A stretch of DNA of 64,000 bases from Cocos nucifera. Lineage: Eukaryota > Streptophyta > Magnoliopsida > Arecales > Arecaceae. The DNA lies in contig QRFJ01004200.1 in NCBI GenBank assembly GCA_006176705.1, positions 124,001 to 188,000 on the forward strand. The letters run 5' to 3'. Below are positions 23,155 to 36,031 of this stretch, piece by piece (within the stretch, counting starts at the first letter, position 1; each line of letters begins with the position of its first letter). The notes beneath the pieces are model-generated. The model was not told the origin of the DNA. It searched no databases and was given only the letters and a program-made list of their open reading frames with translations. The translations under genes and the position numbers were made by a program.

Positions 23155-26130
23155 TGTTGAAAAATGTATCCTGAAGTCAATCATCTAAGTAGTAGATGAT
23201 TGAAATTAGTATATGAATTATCTAATAATAATAGTTATTTGACTGGTTCATCATAAAAGTTCTATCTTTCTTAAATGAACTCATAAATTATGATGAAGTC
23301 CTTAAAACCACAATAAATTTATAAAAAAGAATTTATCGAATGGTTCTTAAATTATTCATGATCAAATGATAAGTTATTAACAAGGATGATAACTTATCGA
23401 GTATTGGTTGCTGTATGCCATATGCGTTGATTGTCCTCATAACCAAGTGGTATGGAGATACTGGTATGGTATCCAGGTGAGATGTAGGAGTACATCTATA
23501 CTGAACATGATCAATGTAGTACTCTACTATCAAGAGTAGCTAGCTAAGGCCAATGGGTATAAGTATACCTCTAATCTGAGATCACCATGGTGACTTGCAA
23601 GCAACTCACTATACTTTGATGTCGGATTGCCTGTATTTCTAATATAGGTTTGAAAGATTTTTGGATATAGTCAAGTACTTGTAAAGTTAGTGTGTGAGTC
23701 AAGATATGATTGACCACTCCTAATTAACTTTAGGAAGAGAATGACTCACTGTGTTTCAATTTAGCAAAATCTAGACCTAGGTAATTCTTATGAGGTATCA
23801 TGAGATTTGCAAAATTTTGAGATATAATAGAGATGACTTGTATGAGTATTTGATAGTATACTCGAAGTTGTCTTGAGCATTATTGGTCATAAGGATGAAT
23901 TATATGGTAACCATGGGTCAGGATTCTAAGAATATTGCTTTGCATACATTCGACCTATCCGAACATCGAAAATCATTGCTAGATGATAACTTCGATTGGT
24001 ACAAAAATTAATTTCTATGCTATTGACTTAGATTCAAACTTATGGGGTCACACACATTAGAGCGTGTAACCTGATCAGATGGTTAATCGATGATTGAGAA
24101 TCATTTTGAGGTTAAACATTCAATGCGATTGTTGTTTGACCTAATGCAAGTATTGCAAGAGGATTGATTAGCAATTGGATTGTTAATTGACTCAATTTAA
24201 TTGAGCAATCAGGCTGAGATCAAGTCTAATTAAATTAGATTCAATTAAAATTAGTTTGGACTTAATTGGGTTAAGTCCAATTAATTTATTGGATAAGCCA
24301 ATCGCAAAGAAGAATAAGTCTTTGTTAGACCAGAATTTGAGTGCCCCTAATTTCTAATTGAGTTAGGATTTAAATTATAATTAAATATAATTTAAATTAA
24401 TTTAATTAGGCTCCTAATTAGACTAGGATGACTTTTAATTGATTGTATTTGATCTAGTTTAAATATGATTTAAATTGGACTTTGACCTAGTCAAATAGAA
24501 GGAGTCCTAGTTGGACTAATTGGGATTCTCTCCCTTCCTTGTGCCAACAATAGCCCACGCCCCACTTTATTTCCAGATGTTTAAGTGATGCATCCCATGC
24601 CCCAAGAATGATTCCCATACCCCTTATTCTGATAATATGGAGTTTGTTTTGATTTGATCAAAAATAAGAAACTTCTTTGACTTGATTTTCTTTTAAAAAG
24701 AGTCCTAATCTCCTAAACTACCTCTTCCTTCTTTGTGCCATAAATCCCATGCCTTTTTTTTTGTCTGCCCCTTTCTTCCTTTCTTTTGTTCGTGGGATAT
24801 GGTCTTCATGTAGAAATTTTAGGAGGATGGCGTCTAAGAGTTGGATGCCCCCTAGGAGTCCAAGGTTTCCTTCTTTGACTAGGTCTTTTGACCTAGTCTT
24901 ACTACATCTTGTGTGCCGCCCCCTTCTAAGTATTGTGTGGCGTCAAAACTCTTGTAAATCCCATGATATTTTTAGAAGAAAAGAAGAGCATGCATGTGGG
25001 TTTTTGTGGCACCAAGATCTTAGGAGAAGAGCCCTCCATTAGGACATCAATTGTTGATGTCTTGAAGGAAAAAAGAGATGAAGGGTGTGATGAAAGATGG
25101 GGCCAAGTTCCTTGGAGAAAGAGTCTTCATCTGGACATCAAACGTTGATGTTTTGAAGGCACAAAGGTAAGAGAAGATTGTCTTCTCTTGTTGTTTTCAT
25201 TTAATCTTTCCTTCTTATTTTCTTTATATATTTTTATATGATAAAAATCTAAGAGAGAGAGAGGGGAAGAGGGTGTGGGGATCTGTGCTCCAAGGTGTTG
25301 GGGCATAGTGATCATCTTTGGACATGATCTGATCATATCCTGATGCAAGAAGAAGAAGAGAAGAAGGTCTTCTCTTAGGGTTTCTTTGAGAACCTTCTTC
25401 TCCTTTTTTTGTTGGATTTTTGTATGAATAAAATCAAAAATCTTAGATCTAGAAACTTAGAAAAAATCCTAGAGGAGAATGTCTCCTCTTGTCCTAGTAT
25501 AGAGATGTTTTCAGGACATCAATCGTTGATGTCCTGAAGGAGAAGATTTATCTTCTCTTAGGATTTATTTTTTTTTTAATTTTATTTTTTGATTTATTGG
25601 AGATCTAAGGGTTGGATTCCTTTCTTATTCCTCCTCATGTTCTTTATCTCTTGGACTATCCAAGAGATCCGAAGAACATGTATTTGATTAACCATCAAGA
25701 GAGATCCGTGAGAAGCTAGCACTTCGAGCGAATCTTCGTTCGTCAAACCTCTAATCTATATTGTAGATTCGTGTGGATCATCTGTAGAGGTTGGATGCTT
25801 GTGCGGCTCTAAAGACAACAACAAATTCAACCACGGAGTTTTCAATCCATGCAAAGATAAGAGATCTGATCTCTTAGTGATCTAGATGCGATCTAGGGTT
25901 AGATCTAGAATTATTCTAGATCTAGGTATTGATACGATCAATATCACTTATGATTAATTTAATTTTAGATTTATATTTGCATCATAATATGTTATAGATC
26001 CTTGATGTAGGATTTTGTAATTTGATTACATGCATGTTGTAGATTAAATAGTTTAATTTATATCTTTTGCTGCTCTATATTTCAAAAAAAAATTGAAATC
26101 TATGCATGAAATCCTTCATATTTCTCAACA
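23155..26130 (+). repeat. Element H 5' LTR (2976 bp)
   Basis: It starts tgttgaaaaatg and ends tctcaaca, followed by the primer site. The first half is related to the LTRs of C, F, G and I. The second half (from about 24500) is distinct and contains a decayed GAGTCC dyad (24501-24530) and three palindromes (25041-25538). The 3' LTR lacks 445 bp present here between two gagtatt copies (23399 and 23844). Confidence 0.93.
25041..25538 (+). repeat. Three related stem-loops in H LTR
   Basis: Three copies of a GACATCAA-NNN-TTGATGTC palindrome, at 25041-25065, 25131-25155 and 25510-25538. The third is perfect, with 13-bp arms (ttcaggacatcaa and its complement) around tcg. The 3' LTR has the same three at about 45204, 45294 and 45672. 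Confidence 0.8.
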
Positions 26131-26143
26131 GTGGTACAGAGCA
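26131..26143 (+). other. Element H primer binding site, one base short
   Basis: It reads tggtacagagca where tggtatcagagca is expected, directly after the LTR end. Confidence 0.75.
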
Positions 26144-27970
26144 TCTAGGTTCTTTTATAACATGATCATATTTATATTAGATTAAATCTAAAAATTAAAA
26201 TTATTTAAAGATTGCACATACTGCCATAAGATTATTTTATTGTAAGGTTAACCCCTTACAACGAAAAGGTTGTCCTAGTATGTGCTGATCCGAGAAACCT
26301 AAGTCATAAATATATTAGATGAGATCTAAAGTGATTTATGATTTATTTTTAAATTTTAAATTTTATTTTAAATGATTTATGATCTGATCCATATGATGTG
26401 TTTTATGTTTAAATTTAGATCCTCTTATTGCATATGTTGATATATAATTTTTGTTTTGAATCTAGAATGTATATATATGATATATTTATTTTATAAAATT
26501 TAAATGAGAACTTACTTTCTACAAAATTCTAGATTCAAAATCCTAAGACATGATCTAAATAATAAAATAAATCAGATCTAAAAATTTGTATTGAATATGA
26601 TTCAATGTAAATTATTTATAATTTAAAAATATTTTAAATAATAAAATTAAAAACTAGTTCTGAGGTTCCATAAACTCAAACTTTGAACTTAATTGAGAAT
26701 TAAGTAATTATTTAGAATCTAGATTTATGATTTGAAGATCCTAAGATAATTTCATAAAACTTGGGCTAAAAGTTAAATGTGTTAGTTTTGATCAGGTCAT
26801 TAATTAGGTTAGACCTAAGGTTAGATTAAATATGGACTTAGTTAAGAAATTGATCAAACCTAATTAATAGTTAATTAGGATTTGGTCATTTCTTTTCTAT
26901 AGATCAATTCAATAGTTATTGTTCATCAAAGTCCATATATCTAACAAATGAACCTGATCGTGGCTCAGTGGTCGAGCCTGAGTCTTTAGGTAGACCAAAT
27001 CAAAACTGACAAGCCAATTAGTGTCTAAGGTAAGTCTAGCATTCCAGACTGATATTTTTTAATTGGCAACCTATTTATCTGATCATTTTTGATGGTGTCT
27101 AAGATAAGCCTTGGTAGACCCTTCCACCGATCTCACTTACTTGGCCAATATGGTTAATCAGATTTCGATTAGGTTGCTTATTGATTCGAGCTAACCCATG
27201 TCACATAGAAAATCAATGAGACTGATTTCATTCATTGAGACTGATATAGGTGCCCATGGACCAAAATTGATCCTAATCCTCATCAGTGACTTATGAAGTC
27301 AGTGGGAGGACCTGACTTGGTGAAGTCAATGGGAGCAAATTGGTCCATGTCCTTTCTATCCTTAAATCACTAATAATTTAAATCCTTTAAAATTATTAGA
27401 TCCTTAAAATGATAAAATTATGGAGATAACTGAGTCATAGCCTCCTATTAAGGTGTTTGATAATGAGTCCATTAACTCAATAATCATTGGAGGCCCATAG
27501 GGTTGGTGCTTGTTGACTAATGGAATTATCATTCATCATATGACAATTTGGATGTCTCTCTAATGGTGGTTAGGTTGACCAACCATAGTTGGGCTTACTC
27601 ATTTGTTAGTTAGATGCACCAAGTATGCTTATATTAATGGTTGGACCTAACCGGATCCTTACAGTGGAGGCCCTAGCCTACTGATTAGATTTTTGGAGCA
27701 AAATTAAATTACTAGAGGTTGTTTGGAGAAATAATTGATTATGAACCTACCCTTAGATGTACATGGGTTGACCAACTATAGTTGGGCTTGTGTGCAGTCT
27801 ATGTGGATTCTAGTACCTTTTAGAAAATTAAAGTAATTCTCCGAATTGAAAGTAGAGGCTACCAATTCAAATAAAATAGTGGAAGAACCTTTAGACTAAA
27901 GTTCAAGTCTTTAGGCATAAAATAATTCATATACTTAAGTCATTGTTCTCTTTTCTCAAATTAAGGCTAA
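26144..27970 (+). other. Element H 5' leader, no gene
   Basis: About 1.8 kb, AT-rich and without coding frames. It is patchily alignable to the C and I leaders, including the block with the donor-like GGTAAGT at 27029-27035 and ggatgactc-free filler around it. The C-rich/purine block cttacaacgaaaaggttg at about 26255 has counterparts in C and I. Confidence 0.65.
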
Positions 27971-30357
27971 ACCCTAATTATTCCTATCATTGTTAGACAG
28001 TGAAGACTTATGGACCCAACTTTAATAATCAGTATCGAAAATTAAATTTGGTTCAGCAGTACGAATGGGTTCGTATTGGGGCTTCTGAGCCCAATCAAAA
28101 TAATAAGTCCTAAAGAAAGAAGAATTATCTTGCTTTCCCTGACCATAACAGGTTGAATAAGAGAAAGAAGCAAGAGTTGCTTATCAAGGATGTTATATGA
28201 TAACACTTAAAAATTTCTCTGTATGTAATTCTACTATCTGAGTATTAGATACCAGTGGTCTTATGCAATTTGTTGCAAGGACTTTAAGTAAGTGGAATGT
28301 ACACACCCTAGTTAGATTATATCATGGATGTCTATGTTTGGCATTACAGGCTTAGTCATGTTAATAAGAATAAGATAAATGGATTAGCTTGAGAGAAAAA
28401 CCTCGATATTAATGATTGTGAATCATTGATAGCCTATGAATCTTATCTTCTTAGGAAGATGATAAAGTCACCTTTTATTGAAAAAGGTGAAGGAGCCAAT
28501 AAAGTTCTAAGTCTCATACATGGTGATGTATGTGGATTTATGAACTTAAGTGCCAAAGAAAGATATTAGTATTTTATTACAGATGATCTATCTGGGCATG
28601 GGTGCATCTGGCCTAAATCATTTGAAATGTTCAAATGATTCAATAATAAAAAAGAAAAACAAACTAAAAAGGGCATTAGAACTCTTCGATCAGATCGAGG
28701 AGGCGAATACTTATCCAATAAGTTTGTGACATATCTAGGAGAGAATTAGATTCTCTCTCAAGTGGATTTCTTTTTGGAACATAATGTATCTAAAAGAAGA
28801 AATTGAACTTTGTTAGACATGGTTCAATCCACTATAGGGTTCACTTGTCTGTCTGTTTCAAGGTTGTGCTCTTGTGGCTACTAGTTTTACTCTAAAAAAG
28901 ATTCTGACTAAATCTGTCGCATAGATTCCATATGGGATATGGATCGAGCGTAGACCTAGACTCTCTCACTTTTAGATTTGGAGTTAATCGACCTATGTCA
29001 TATATTTGCATAGAGATAAACTTGGATCTTGGTCCAATAAGTATTTAAGGGTTATTAATTCTACTATGCTAAAGAACATAAGATGTTCATCAGTAGTAGG
29101 GCATTCCTTTTGAAAAGAAGTTTCTTAGAGAAGGAACTAATGCCTATCAAGTTGAACTCAGAGAAGTTTGACTAGTAGAAAATAACCGACGTAATCTAGT
29201 AAACCTATAGAACCAGATTTGATCAGATCAAATTTAGAGCCCATTAAAGTATCACCTTTAAGGAGATTCGATATAGTACCGTATTAGCTGGATAGATACT
29301 TTAGTATCTAGGTCCAAGAAGGCAATCCTATTGAGCTCGATAAGAACAACAAGGATCCGATCACCTATAGGGATACAATGCAGTGATCTAACTCTGAGAA
29401 GTGGCTTGGAGCCACATAATCCAAATTGAAGTCCATGAAAATCAATAGTGTATGGATACTAGTTGATTCACCTAAAGGGATCAAATTCATTAGGTGTGAA
29501 TAGATTTTTAAAATGATCAGAGTAGCGCGGACGGAAAGATAAAGACCTTAAAGCCCATTTGGCTATTACCTCAGAATTAGAACATACATTGTAAACGTAT
29601 GCCTTTGTTGTGACTAAAGATAAATTCTGCATTTATAATTGGATAAAATATTCTATAGTGTTATTCCTTGTATTGTCTATGGATGAAATTCTCTTAATCG
29701 AGAATGACATCCCAGCATTGTAAAAAATAAAGATTTAGCTATCATCTTATTTCTCTATGTACGTGACCAGATATGGTATACTCACTAGAGGTAGTGAGCA
29801 GATATCAATTTGATCAAAGTGAGAGCCACTGAAAGATTGTATAGACAATCCTTATGTATTTGAAAAATACTAAGATCCAGTGACTCAAATATGGAAGTAC
29901 TAACTTAAAATATGTGGATATTTTAATTTCAGTCAAAATAAGATGACAACTAGAGAATGTCAGCTCATACCCTAATTGTAGAGCAATCTGTTGGAAAGGT
30001 TTCAAGCAGGATACTTTAGCCTATTCAGTTAGTGATATAGAGACATCATGGCATATGATGCTGTCATGTAAGCTGTATAGTTGTTGAGGTTCATTAGCAA
30101 GTTGGGAGTGGCACCCTCCACCGATGGTCTAATCCTATCATAGCACTGGAGCTATAGCTCAGACTAAAGAATTGAAGAATTAGCATATTCTGCATTGCTA
30201 TCACCTTTGATTTTTTGATCAGGATGACGTTGATCTTTAAAAGATCAATGGAAAAAGAGAACTTGACCGATCCATTTGCTAAGGCCTCGGAATTAAGGAG
30301 TTCTATGAACTCAAGTGAAAGATAGGATATTTGATATCATTCTGATTGGCTTTAGTC
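27971..30357 (+). pseudogene. Element H gag-pol remnant, heavily deleted
   Basis: The gag start is recognisable at about 27975-28060 by similarity to I. The sequence then jumps to the post-zinc-knuckle part, so most of gag is missing. It continues with a protease trace (VLDTSG, about 28240) and pre-integrase WHYRLSHVNKNKINGLA (about 28340). An integrase piece LRSDRGGEYLSNKF follows at about 28680-28730. A later VSKRRN has lysine at the position of the catalytic glutamate. RT traces (about 29380-29760) have the YVDD box degraded to SMDE, with a deletion after it. RNase H traces run to 30357. Numerous stops and frameshifts occur throughout. Confidence 0.8.
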
Positions 30358-30368
30358 CAAGTGAAAGT

Positions 30369-31766
30369 TATTAAAAAATACATCCTAAAGTCAATCATCT
30401 AAGTAGTAGATGATTGGAATTAGTATATGAATTATCTAATAATAATAGTTATTTGGCTGGTTCATCATAAAAGTTCTATCTTTCTTAAATAAAATCCTAA
30501 ATTATGATGAAGTTCTTAGAACCACAATCAATCGATAAAGAAGGATTTATTGGATGGTTCTTAAATTATTCATGACCAAATAATAAGTTATTAACAAGGA
30601 TGATAACTTATCGAGTATTGATCGCATACTTGAAGTTGTCTTGAGCATTATTGATCATAGGAATGAATTATATGGTAATCATGAGCCAGGGTTCTAAGAA
30701 TGTTGCTTTGCATACATTCGATCTATTCGGACGTCGGAAACCATTACTAGATGGTAACTTCGATTGGTATAGGAATTGGCTTCTATGCTACTGGCTTAGG
30801 TTCGAACCTATGGGATCACACATATTAGAGCTTGTAACTTGATCAAATGGTTAATCGATGTTTGAGAATCATTTCGAGGTCAAACATTCAATGCAATTGA
30901 TGTTTGACCTAATGCAAGTGTTGTAGGAAGATTGATTAGCAATTGGATTGCTAACTGGCTTAATTTGATTGAGCAATCAGCTTGAGATCAAGTTTAATTG
31001 AATTAGATTAAATTAGAATTAGTTTGGACTTAATTGGGTTAAGTCCAATTGGTTTATTAGATAAGCCAATTGTAAGAAAGAACAAGTCCTTGTTAGACCA
31101 GGATTTAAGTGCACCTAATTCCTAATTGAGTTAGAATTTAAATTAGAATTAAATATAATTTTATTTGATTTAATTAGACTTCTAATTAGACTAGGATCAC
31201 TTTTAATTGGTTGTATTTAATCTGGTTTAAATATGATTTAAACTGGGCTTTGACCTAGTCAAATAGGAGGAGTCCCAGTTGGACTGGGACTCTCTCCCTT
31301 CCTTATGCCAACAATAGCCCACACCCCACTTTATTTCTAGATGTTTATGTGATTCATCCCATGCCCCAAGAATGATTCCAACAACCCTTATTCTGATGAT
31401 ATGGAGTTTATTTTGATTTGATCAAAAATAAGAAACTTCTTTGACTTGGTTTCCTTTTGAAAAGAGTCCTAATCTCCTAAACTACCTCTCCCTTCTTTGC
31501 GCCACAAATCCCATGCCTATTTTTTTTTTGTCTGCCCCTTTCTTCCTTTCTTTTGTTCATGGGATATGGTCTTCACATAGAAATTTTAGGAGGGGGGGCA
31601 TCCAAGAGTTGGACGCCCCCTAGGAGTCCAAGGTTTCCTTATTTGACTAGGGATCTTTTGACCTAGTCTTACTTCATCTTGTGTGCCACCCCCTTCTAAG
31701 TATTGTGCGGCGTCAAAACTCTTGTAAATCCTATGGTATTTTTAGAAGAAAAGAACATCATGCATG
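30369..31766 (+). repeat. Element H 3' LTR, first part
   Basis: It aligns with 23155 onwards. The first bases read tattaaaaaatac, where three G have become A. A 445-bp deletion lies near 30613-30620. The GAGTCC dyad is well preserved here (31269-31293): arms gagtcccag and ctgggactc around ttgga. It breaks at 31766, where I inserted. Confidence 0.93.
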
Positions 31767-34481
31767 TGTTGGAAATGTGTCCCAAAATCAATCATCAATC
31801 TATTGATGGTTGGGCCATATATTTATAATTGTATATGAATTATAAATTAATAAAAGTTATTTTAGCATTTTTCATCATAAATTCTATTGTCTTCTAATAA
31901 ACTCCTATGTTGTGATGAAGTTCTTAGGACTATTTAGATTTGGCAAAGAAGAATTTATCATTTAGTCCTTAAATAGTTCACGACCAAATGATACGTTGTT
32001 ACTTAGGACGACAATGTTTACTAAGTATAGGTCATTGTGTGCCATATAGGTTGGTTGTCCTCATAACCAAGAAGTGTTAAGGCACAGATATGGCATGCAA
32101 GTGAGATGTATGGGTACATCTGCACTAAACATGACCAACTCTAGGGCTTTTCTCCTATCAATATTAGCTTTGAAAGAATATGGGTATAAATATTTCTCTG
32201 ATCTGAGATCACCACGGTGACTTCCAACCAACTTACTGTATTTTGGTGCCGGACTATCTAAATTTCTAATTCAATGATGGAAGATTTTTGGGTATAGTCA
32301 AGTACTTATGGAGTCGATGCATGTATCAAGATGGGATTGACCACTCCTGATTTTAGGAGCTATGTTCAATTATATTTCAATTTAGCAAAATCTTGGCTAG
32401 GGTAGTCTTAATGAGGAGTCACGGAACTAATTGCTTTGAGACACGACATGGATGTATTTTCTAGGATTGACAGTCTAACCCTAAGTCATCTATTACACAG
32501 AGGTCATAGGGATAAATTATACACTAACTATATTCGCATAGGTTCTGAATGTTATGATTACGATTATTCAACCTATCCGAACATCGGGTATCATTGCTAG
32601 ATGGTCACTTTAATTAATATAAAAATTGATTTCTATGCTACCGACTTAAGTTTGGACCTGTAAAGTTACACACACTAGAGGTTCCTATCTGATCTAATGG
32701 CTGGTGAAGAGTTTCACTCGACTAGGACTCTATGGTCAAGAGTCCCACTGGACTGGGACTCTTCAATCGGGGTTTCTACTGGGTTAGGACATTGAGTCTC
32801 AGTGTCTGAGAGTTTGTGTCAGGAGTCTCACTAGACTGAAACTCTTTGATCAAGAGTTCTACAGCTCTAAAACTCTAATTCTTACATGTCTGAGACTCTG
32901 TGATTGAGAGTTGGGACTCCATAATCATGAGTTCTAGTTATTTTGGACTCCGGGATCAAGAGTCCCATTGGTTTGGGACTCTTCGATCAAGAGATTCATT
33001 TTGATGGGACTCTGTTATCCAAACACCCACTGGATTTGGACTCTAATTTAATAAAAGATTTTATTAGTGATTTGATCATTAATTAACTTAATTTTATTAA
33101 GTAATTATTTTTGGTCCAAGTCCAATTGAATTGGTTTCAATTGGGTCTAACCCGATTAGATCGTTGGTTGACCTAATCATCGAGGAGGTTTGAACCCTGA
33201 TTTGATCAGAGATTGAGCTTTATCAATTCCTAATTTTATTAGAATTTAATTGAGCCTAATTAATCCTAAATGTGTTGTATTTAAATTAGTCTAATTGGGC
33301 CTAACCTATTTTGAATTGGTTGGTTCAATTGGTTCAAGTTTGAATTTCAAAGACTAGTTTGACTAGTCTTCTTTCCCTGCGCCATTTAACCCACACCTAC
33401 TTAAAAATTGAATTTTAATCTCTCATGACTTATTTCCCATGCACAAAAAAGCTTTTAACCAGATCTCCCACATTCCAAATAGATAAGGTTTGGTTGTTAT
33501 TTGTTTTGATTTGAATGAGATTCAAATTTGGATTAAAAACAACCTCTACCTTATCCATGTGCCACCCTTCTCTTGTGCGACACTTTTGCTACATGAGAAA
33601 AGGTTTCTCATGATTCCTTTCCATGCAAAAGAGGTTGTCGCCCATCCTTTCTCACATCCCTAAGTGGATGAGATTAGGTGGTTTGAAGGTTGAATTCAAA
33701 ATGAGTTTGAATTTGGCCTAACAACTAATCCGATCTTCCTCTCCATGCGGTGTCTACTCTCTTTGGTGCAAAATAAATAGGAGGAATTTTTGGGAGATGA
33801 AAAGATAGATCTAAGATTGAGAGAGGACTTTCATGAGCCTCCTGGTGTGTGAGAGAAAGTTTAAAAAAATCTTGTGAGGTAAAAAAATAGAGAAAGGCTA
33901 GCGCAAGGTTTCAAGGTGCATTTGATCTAGTGTTTTGACCTAGGATTCTGGAATCCATTTCGTGAGCTACGAGTGTTGAAAGCTCATGAAACTTTGTGGA
34001 GAACCTCCTCTACCTCTCTACTATATCTACCAATGATCCAAAGCATCCGTGAAGCCCATAGGTAAGGATCAAAGACATTCGATCAAAATAGCCCTTGAAA
34101 GACTCCAGTGTCAAGCTAGCACTCGCGTGGGAGCCGATTAGGATCAGAAGCCTCATGTGGATGATACATGGAGGCCAAACACTTATTTGATTGCATCATG
34201 ACCAACAAAACTCTTTGATGATGATCAGATCATGGTGATCAACTATCCGTGAAAAGGTATTGTATTCTGAATATGTAGATATAGTAAATAGTTCACTACA
34301 TAGTTTTATTTTCAGATCTATTGATGTATGCATGCATATTATGTTTAAATCATAATATGTAGGGTTAAATAATCTGATATGATCAGTAGATAATTAATTA
34401 AATTAATTATTTTTTACTATTTTTTTACTATTTTTAAAAAATTTTGAAAATAGCTTAGCAAATCCTGCACTATTTCCTTCA
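31767..34481 (+). repeat. Element I 5' LTR (2715 bp)
   Basis: It runs from tgttggaaatgtg to tttccttca, followed by the primer site. The first 900 bp are related to the C, F, G and H LTRs. An array of GAGTCC-type dyads lies at 32706-33015. Confidence 0.95.
32706..33015 (+). repeat. Array of GAGTCC/GGACTC dyads in I U3
   Basis: About 310 bp made of imperfect repeats of a unit like ggtcaagagtcccactgg plus its mirror. At least two units are perfect inverted repeats with 10-bp arms aagagtccca and tgggactctt: 32738-32763 (centre ctggac) and 32958-32983 (centre ttggtt). The 3' LTR has the same array at about 43390-43703. Confidence 0.8.
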
Positions 34482-34483
34482 AT

Positions 34484-34495
34484 TGGTATCAGAGC
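34484..34495 (+). other. Element I primer binding site
   Basis: tggtatcagagc, an exact match to the usual tRNA-iMet site, two bases after the LTR. Confidence 0.92.
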
Positions 34496-36031
34496 AAAGT
34501 TCCTTAAACATGATATGCTTGCATATTTAGATTAATAATTTAGATTTGATCTAAATATTAATCTAATAATTTAAGTAATTAGATCTAAAAAATTAAAATT
34601 TAGATCGCACAGATTGTAGGTTGTCCTATTGTAGGTTTACCCCCTACAGTGAAAAGATTATCCTGGTACGTTGTTGATCTATGTCGTTAATCATAAAATT
34701 GCTAGATTTGATCTAATAATTTTATGATCAAGTTATATTAGAATTTAATCTAATTTATGATCATGAATGCATAATTAGATAAATTTTGATTCATGATTTC
34801 ATGATTATGTAGTATACATAGTTTTAGATTAAATCCTGCAACTAGTATTGTTTATAAATTGAGATGATTTAATGAGTCGACTCAATTAGTGAACAATGCT
34901 AAGTTATAAAGAACCTTTCAAAATTAAAAAATATTTTTAAAATGCCAAATCCTAACCCTCAGCCCATAAACTTAATTAAAAATTAAGTATAATGATTTAG
35001 TGTGTAGAATTATGAATTAAGACTCTAAGTTATTAATCATAAACTTGTGGATTATTGGGTTAGCTGAATTAGGTCCATAAATTGGATTAGACCTAAGGTT
35101 AGTTAAAAGATGGACTAATTTAGAGTAATTGATCAAATCTAATTAAATATTAATTTAGATTAGGTCAAGGACTCTATAGACTTAATTACAATAGTTATAG
35201 TTGGTCAAGTCCATGCCTTTAACAAGGACCAAATGGACTTGATTCAAGGCTATGCAGTCAGATCCAAAATTACTAGGTTGGTCAAATTAAAACTAATAAA
35301 CTGGATGATGTCTAAGGTAAGTTTGGCAATTTGACCAGTAGTTTTTAATTGGGAGCTACCTGCACTGATTCGATTTTTGATGAGTTAATGGCATATCCTT
35401 TCTACTGATCTTGCTTGCCTGGCCATTCTGGTGAGCTAGATTTTGATTAGATCACTTGGTGATTCAGGCTCACCCATATCTATTAGGTAAATCAGTTTGA
35501 CTGATTTAGGTGCTCCTATTGCCAGCTTAGATTAGATCCTTTTTCTGACTTGGTGAAGTTAGTGGGAGGATCGAAATTGGCTCACTGAATTTTCTTAAAT
35601 TGATTAACTAAATCCTCTAAAATTATTAGATTCTTAAAAATGAAATGGTTATATAAATAACTAAATCATAGCCTCTCATTAAGTTGAATGATAATGGGTT
35701 CATTAGTATAATGATCATTGGAGGCCCAAAGGCCTATTGATTATTGACTAATGAAATTATCATTCATAAAATGATAATTTGATTAAGTCTTTCTGATGGG
35801 GGTTAGGTTGATCGACCAAAGTTGGGTCTGATTATTTATTGGTTAGATAAAACCAAATATGGTCATATTAATGGTTGGACCTAACCGAGCCTTTTCAGTG
35901 GAGGTCAAAGCCTACTGATTAGGTTTATGGGGCAAAATCAATATTACTAGAAATTGTTTAGAGAAATAATTGATTTTGAATCTACCCATAGGTGCATATG
36001 GGTTGACCAACCAAAGCTAGGCTCATGTATA

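Noticed and set aside
24749..25042. 97-codon frame in H 5' LTR
   Set aside because: Inside an LTR; it is not preserved as an equivalent frame in the 3' LTR.
25041..25538. CRISPR-like array
   Set aside because: Only three palindromes, unevenly spaced, in a plant LTR.
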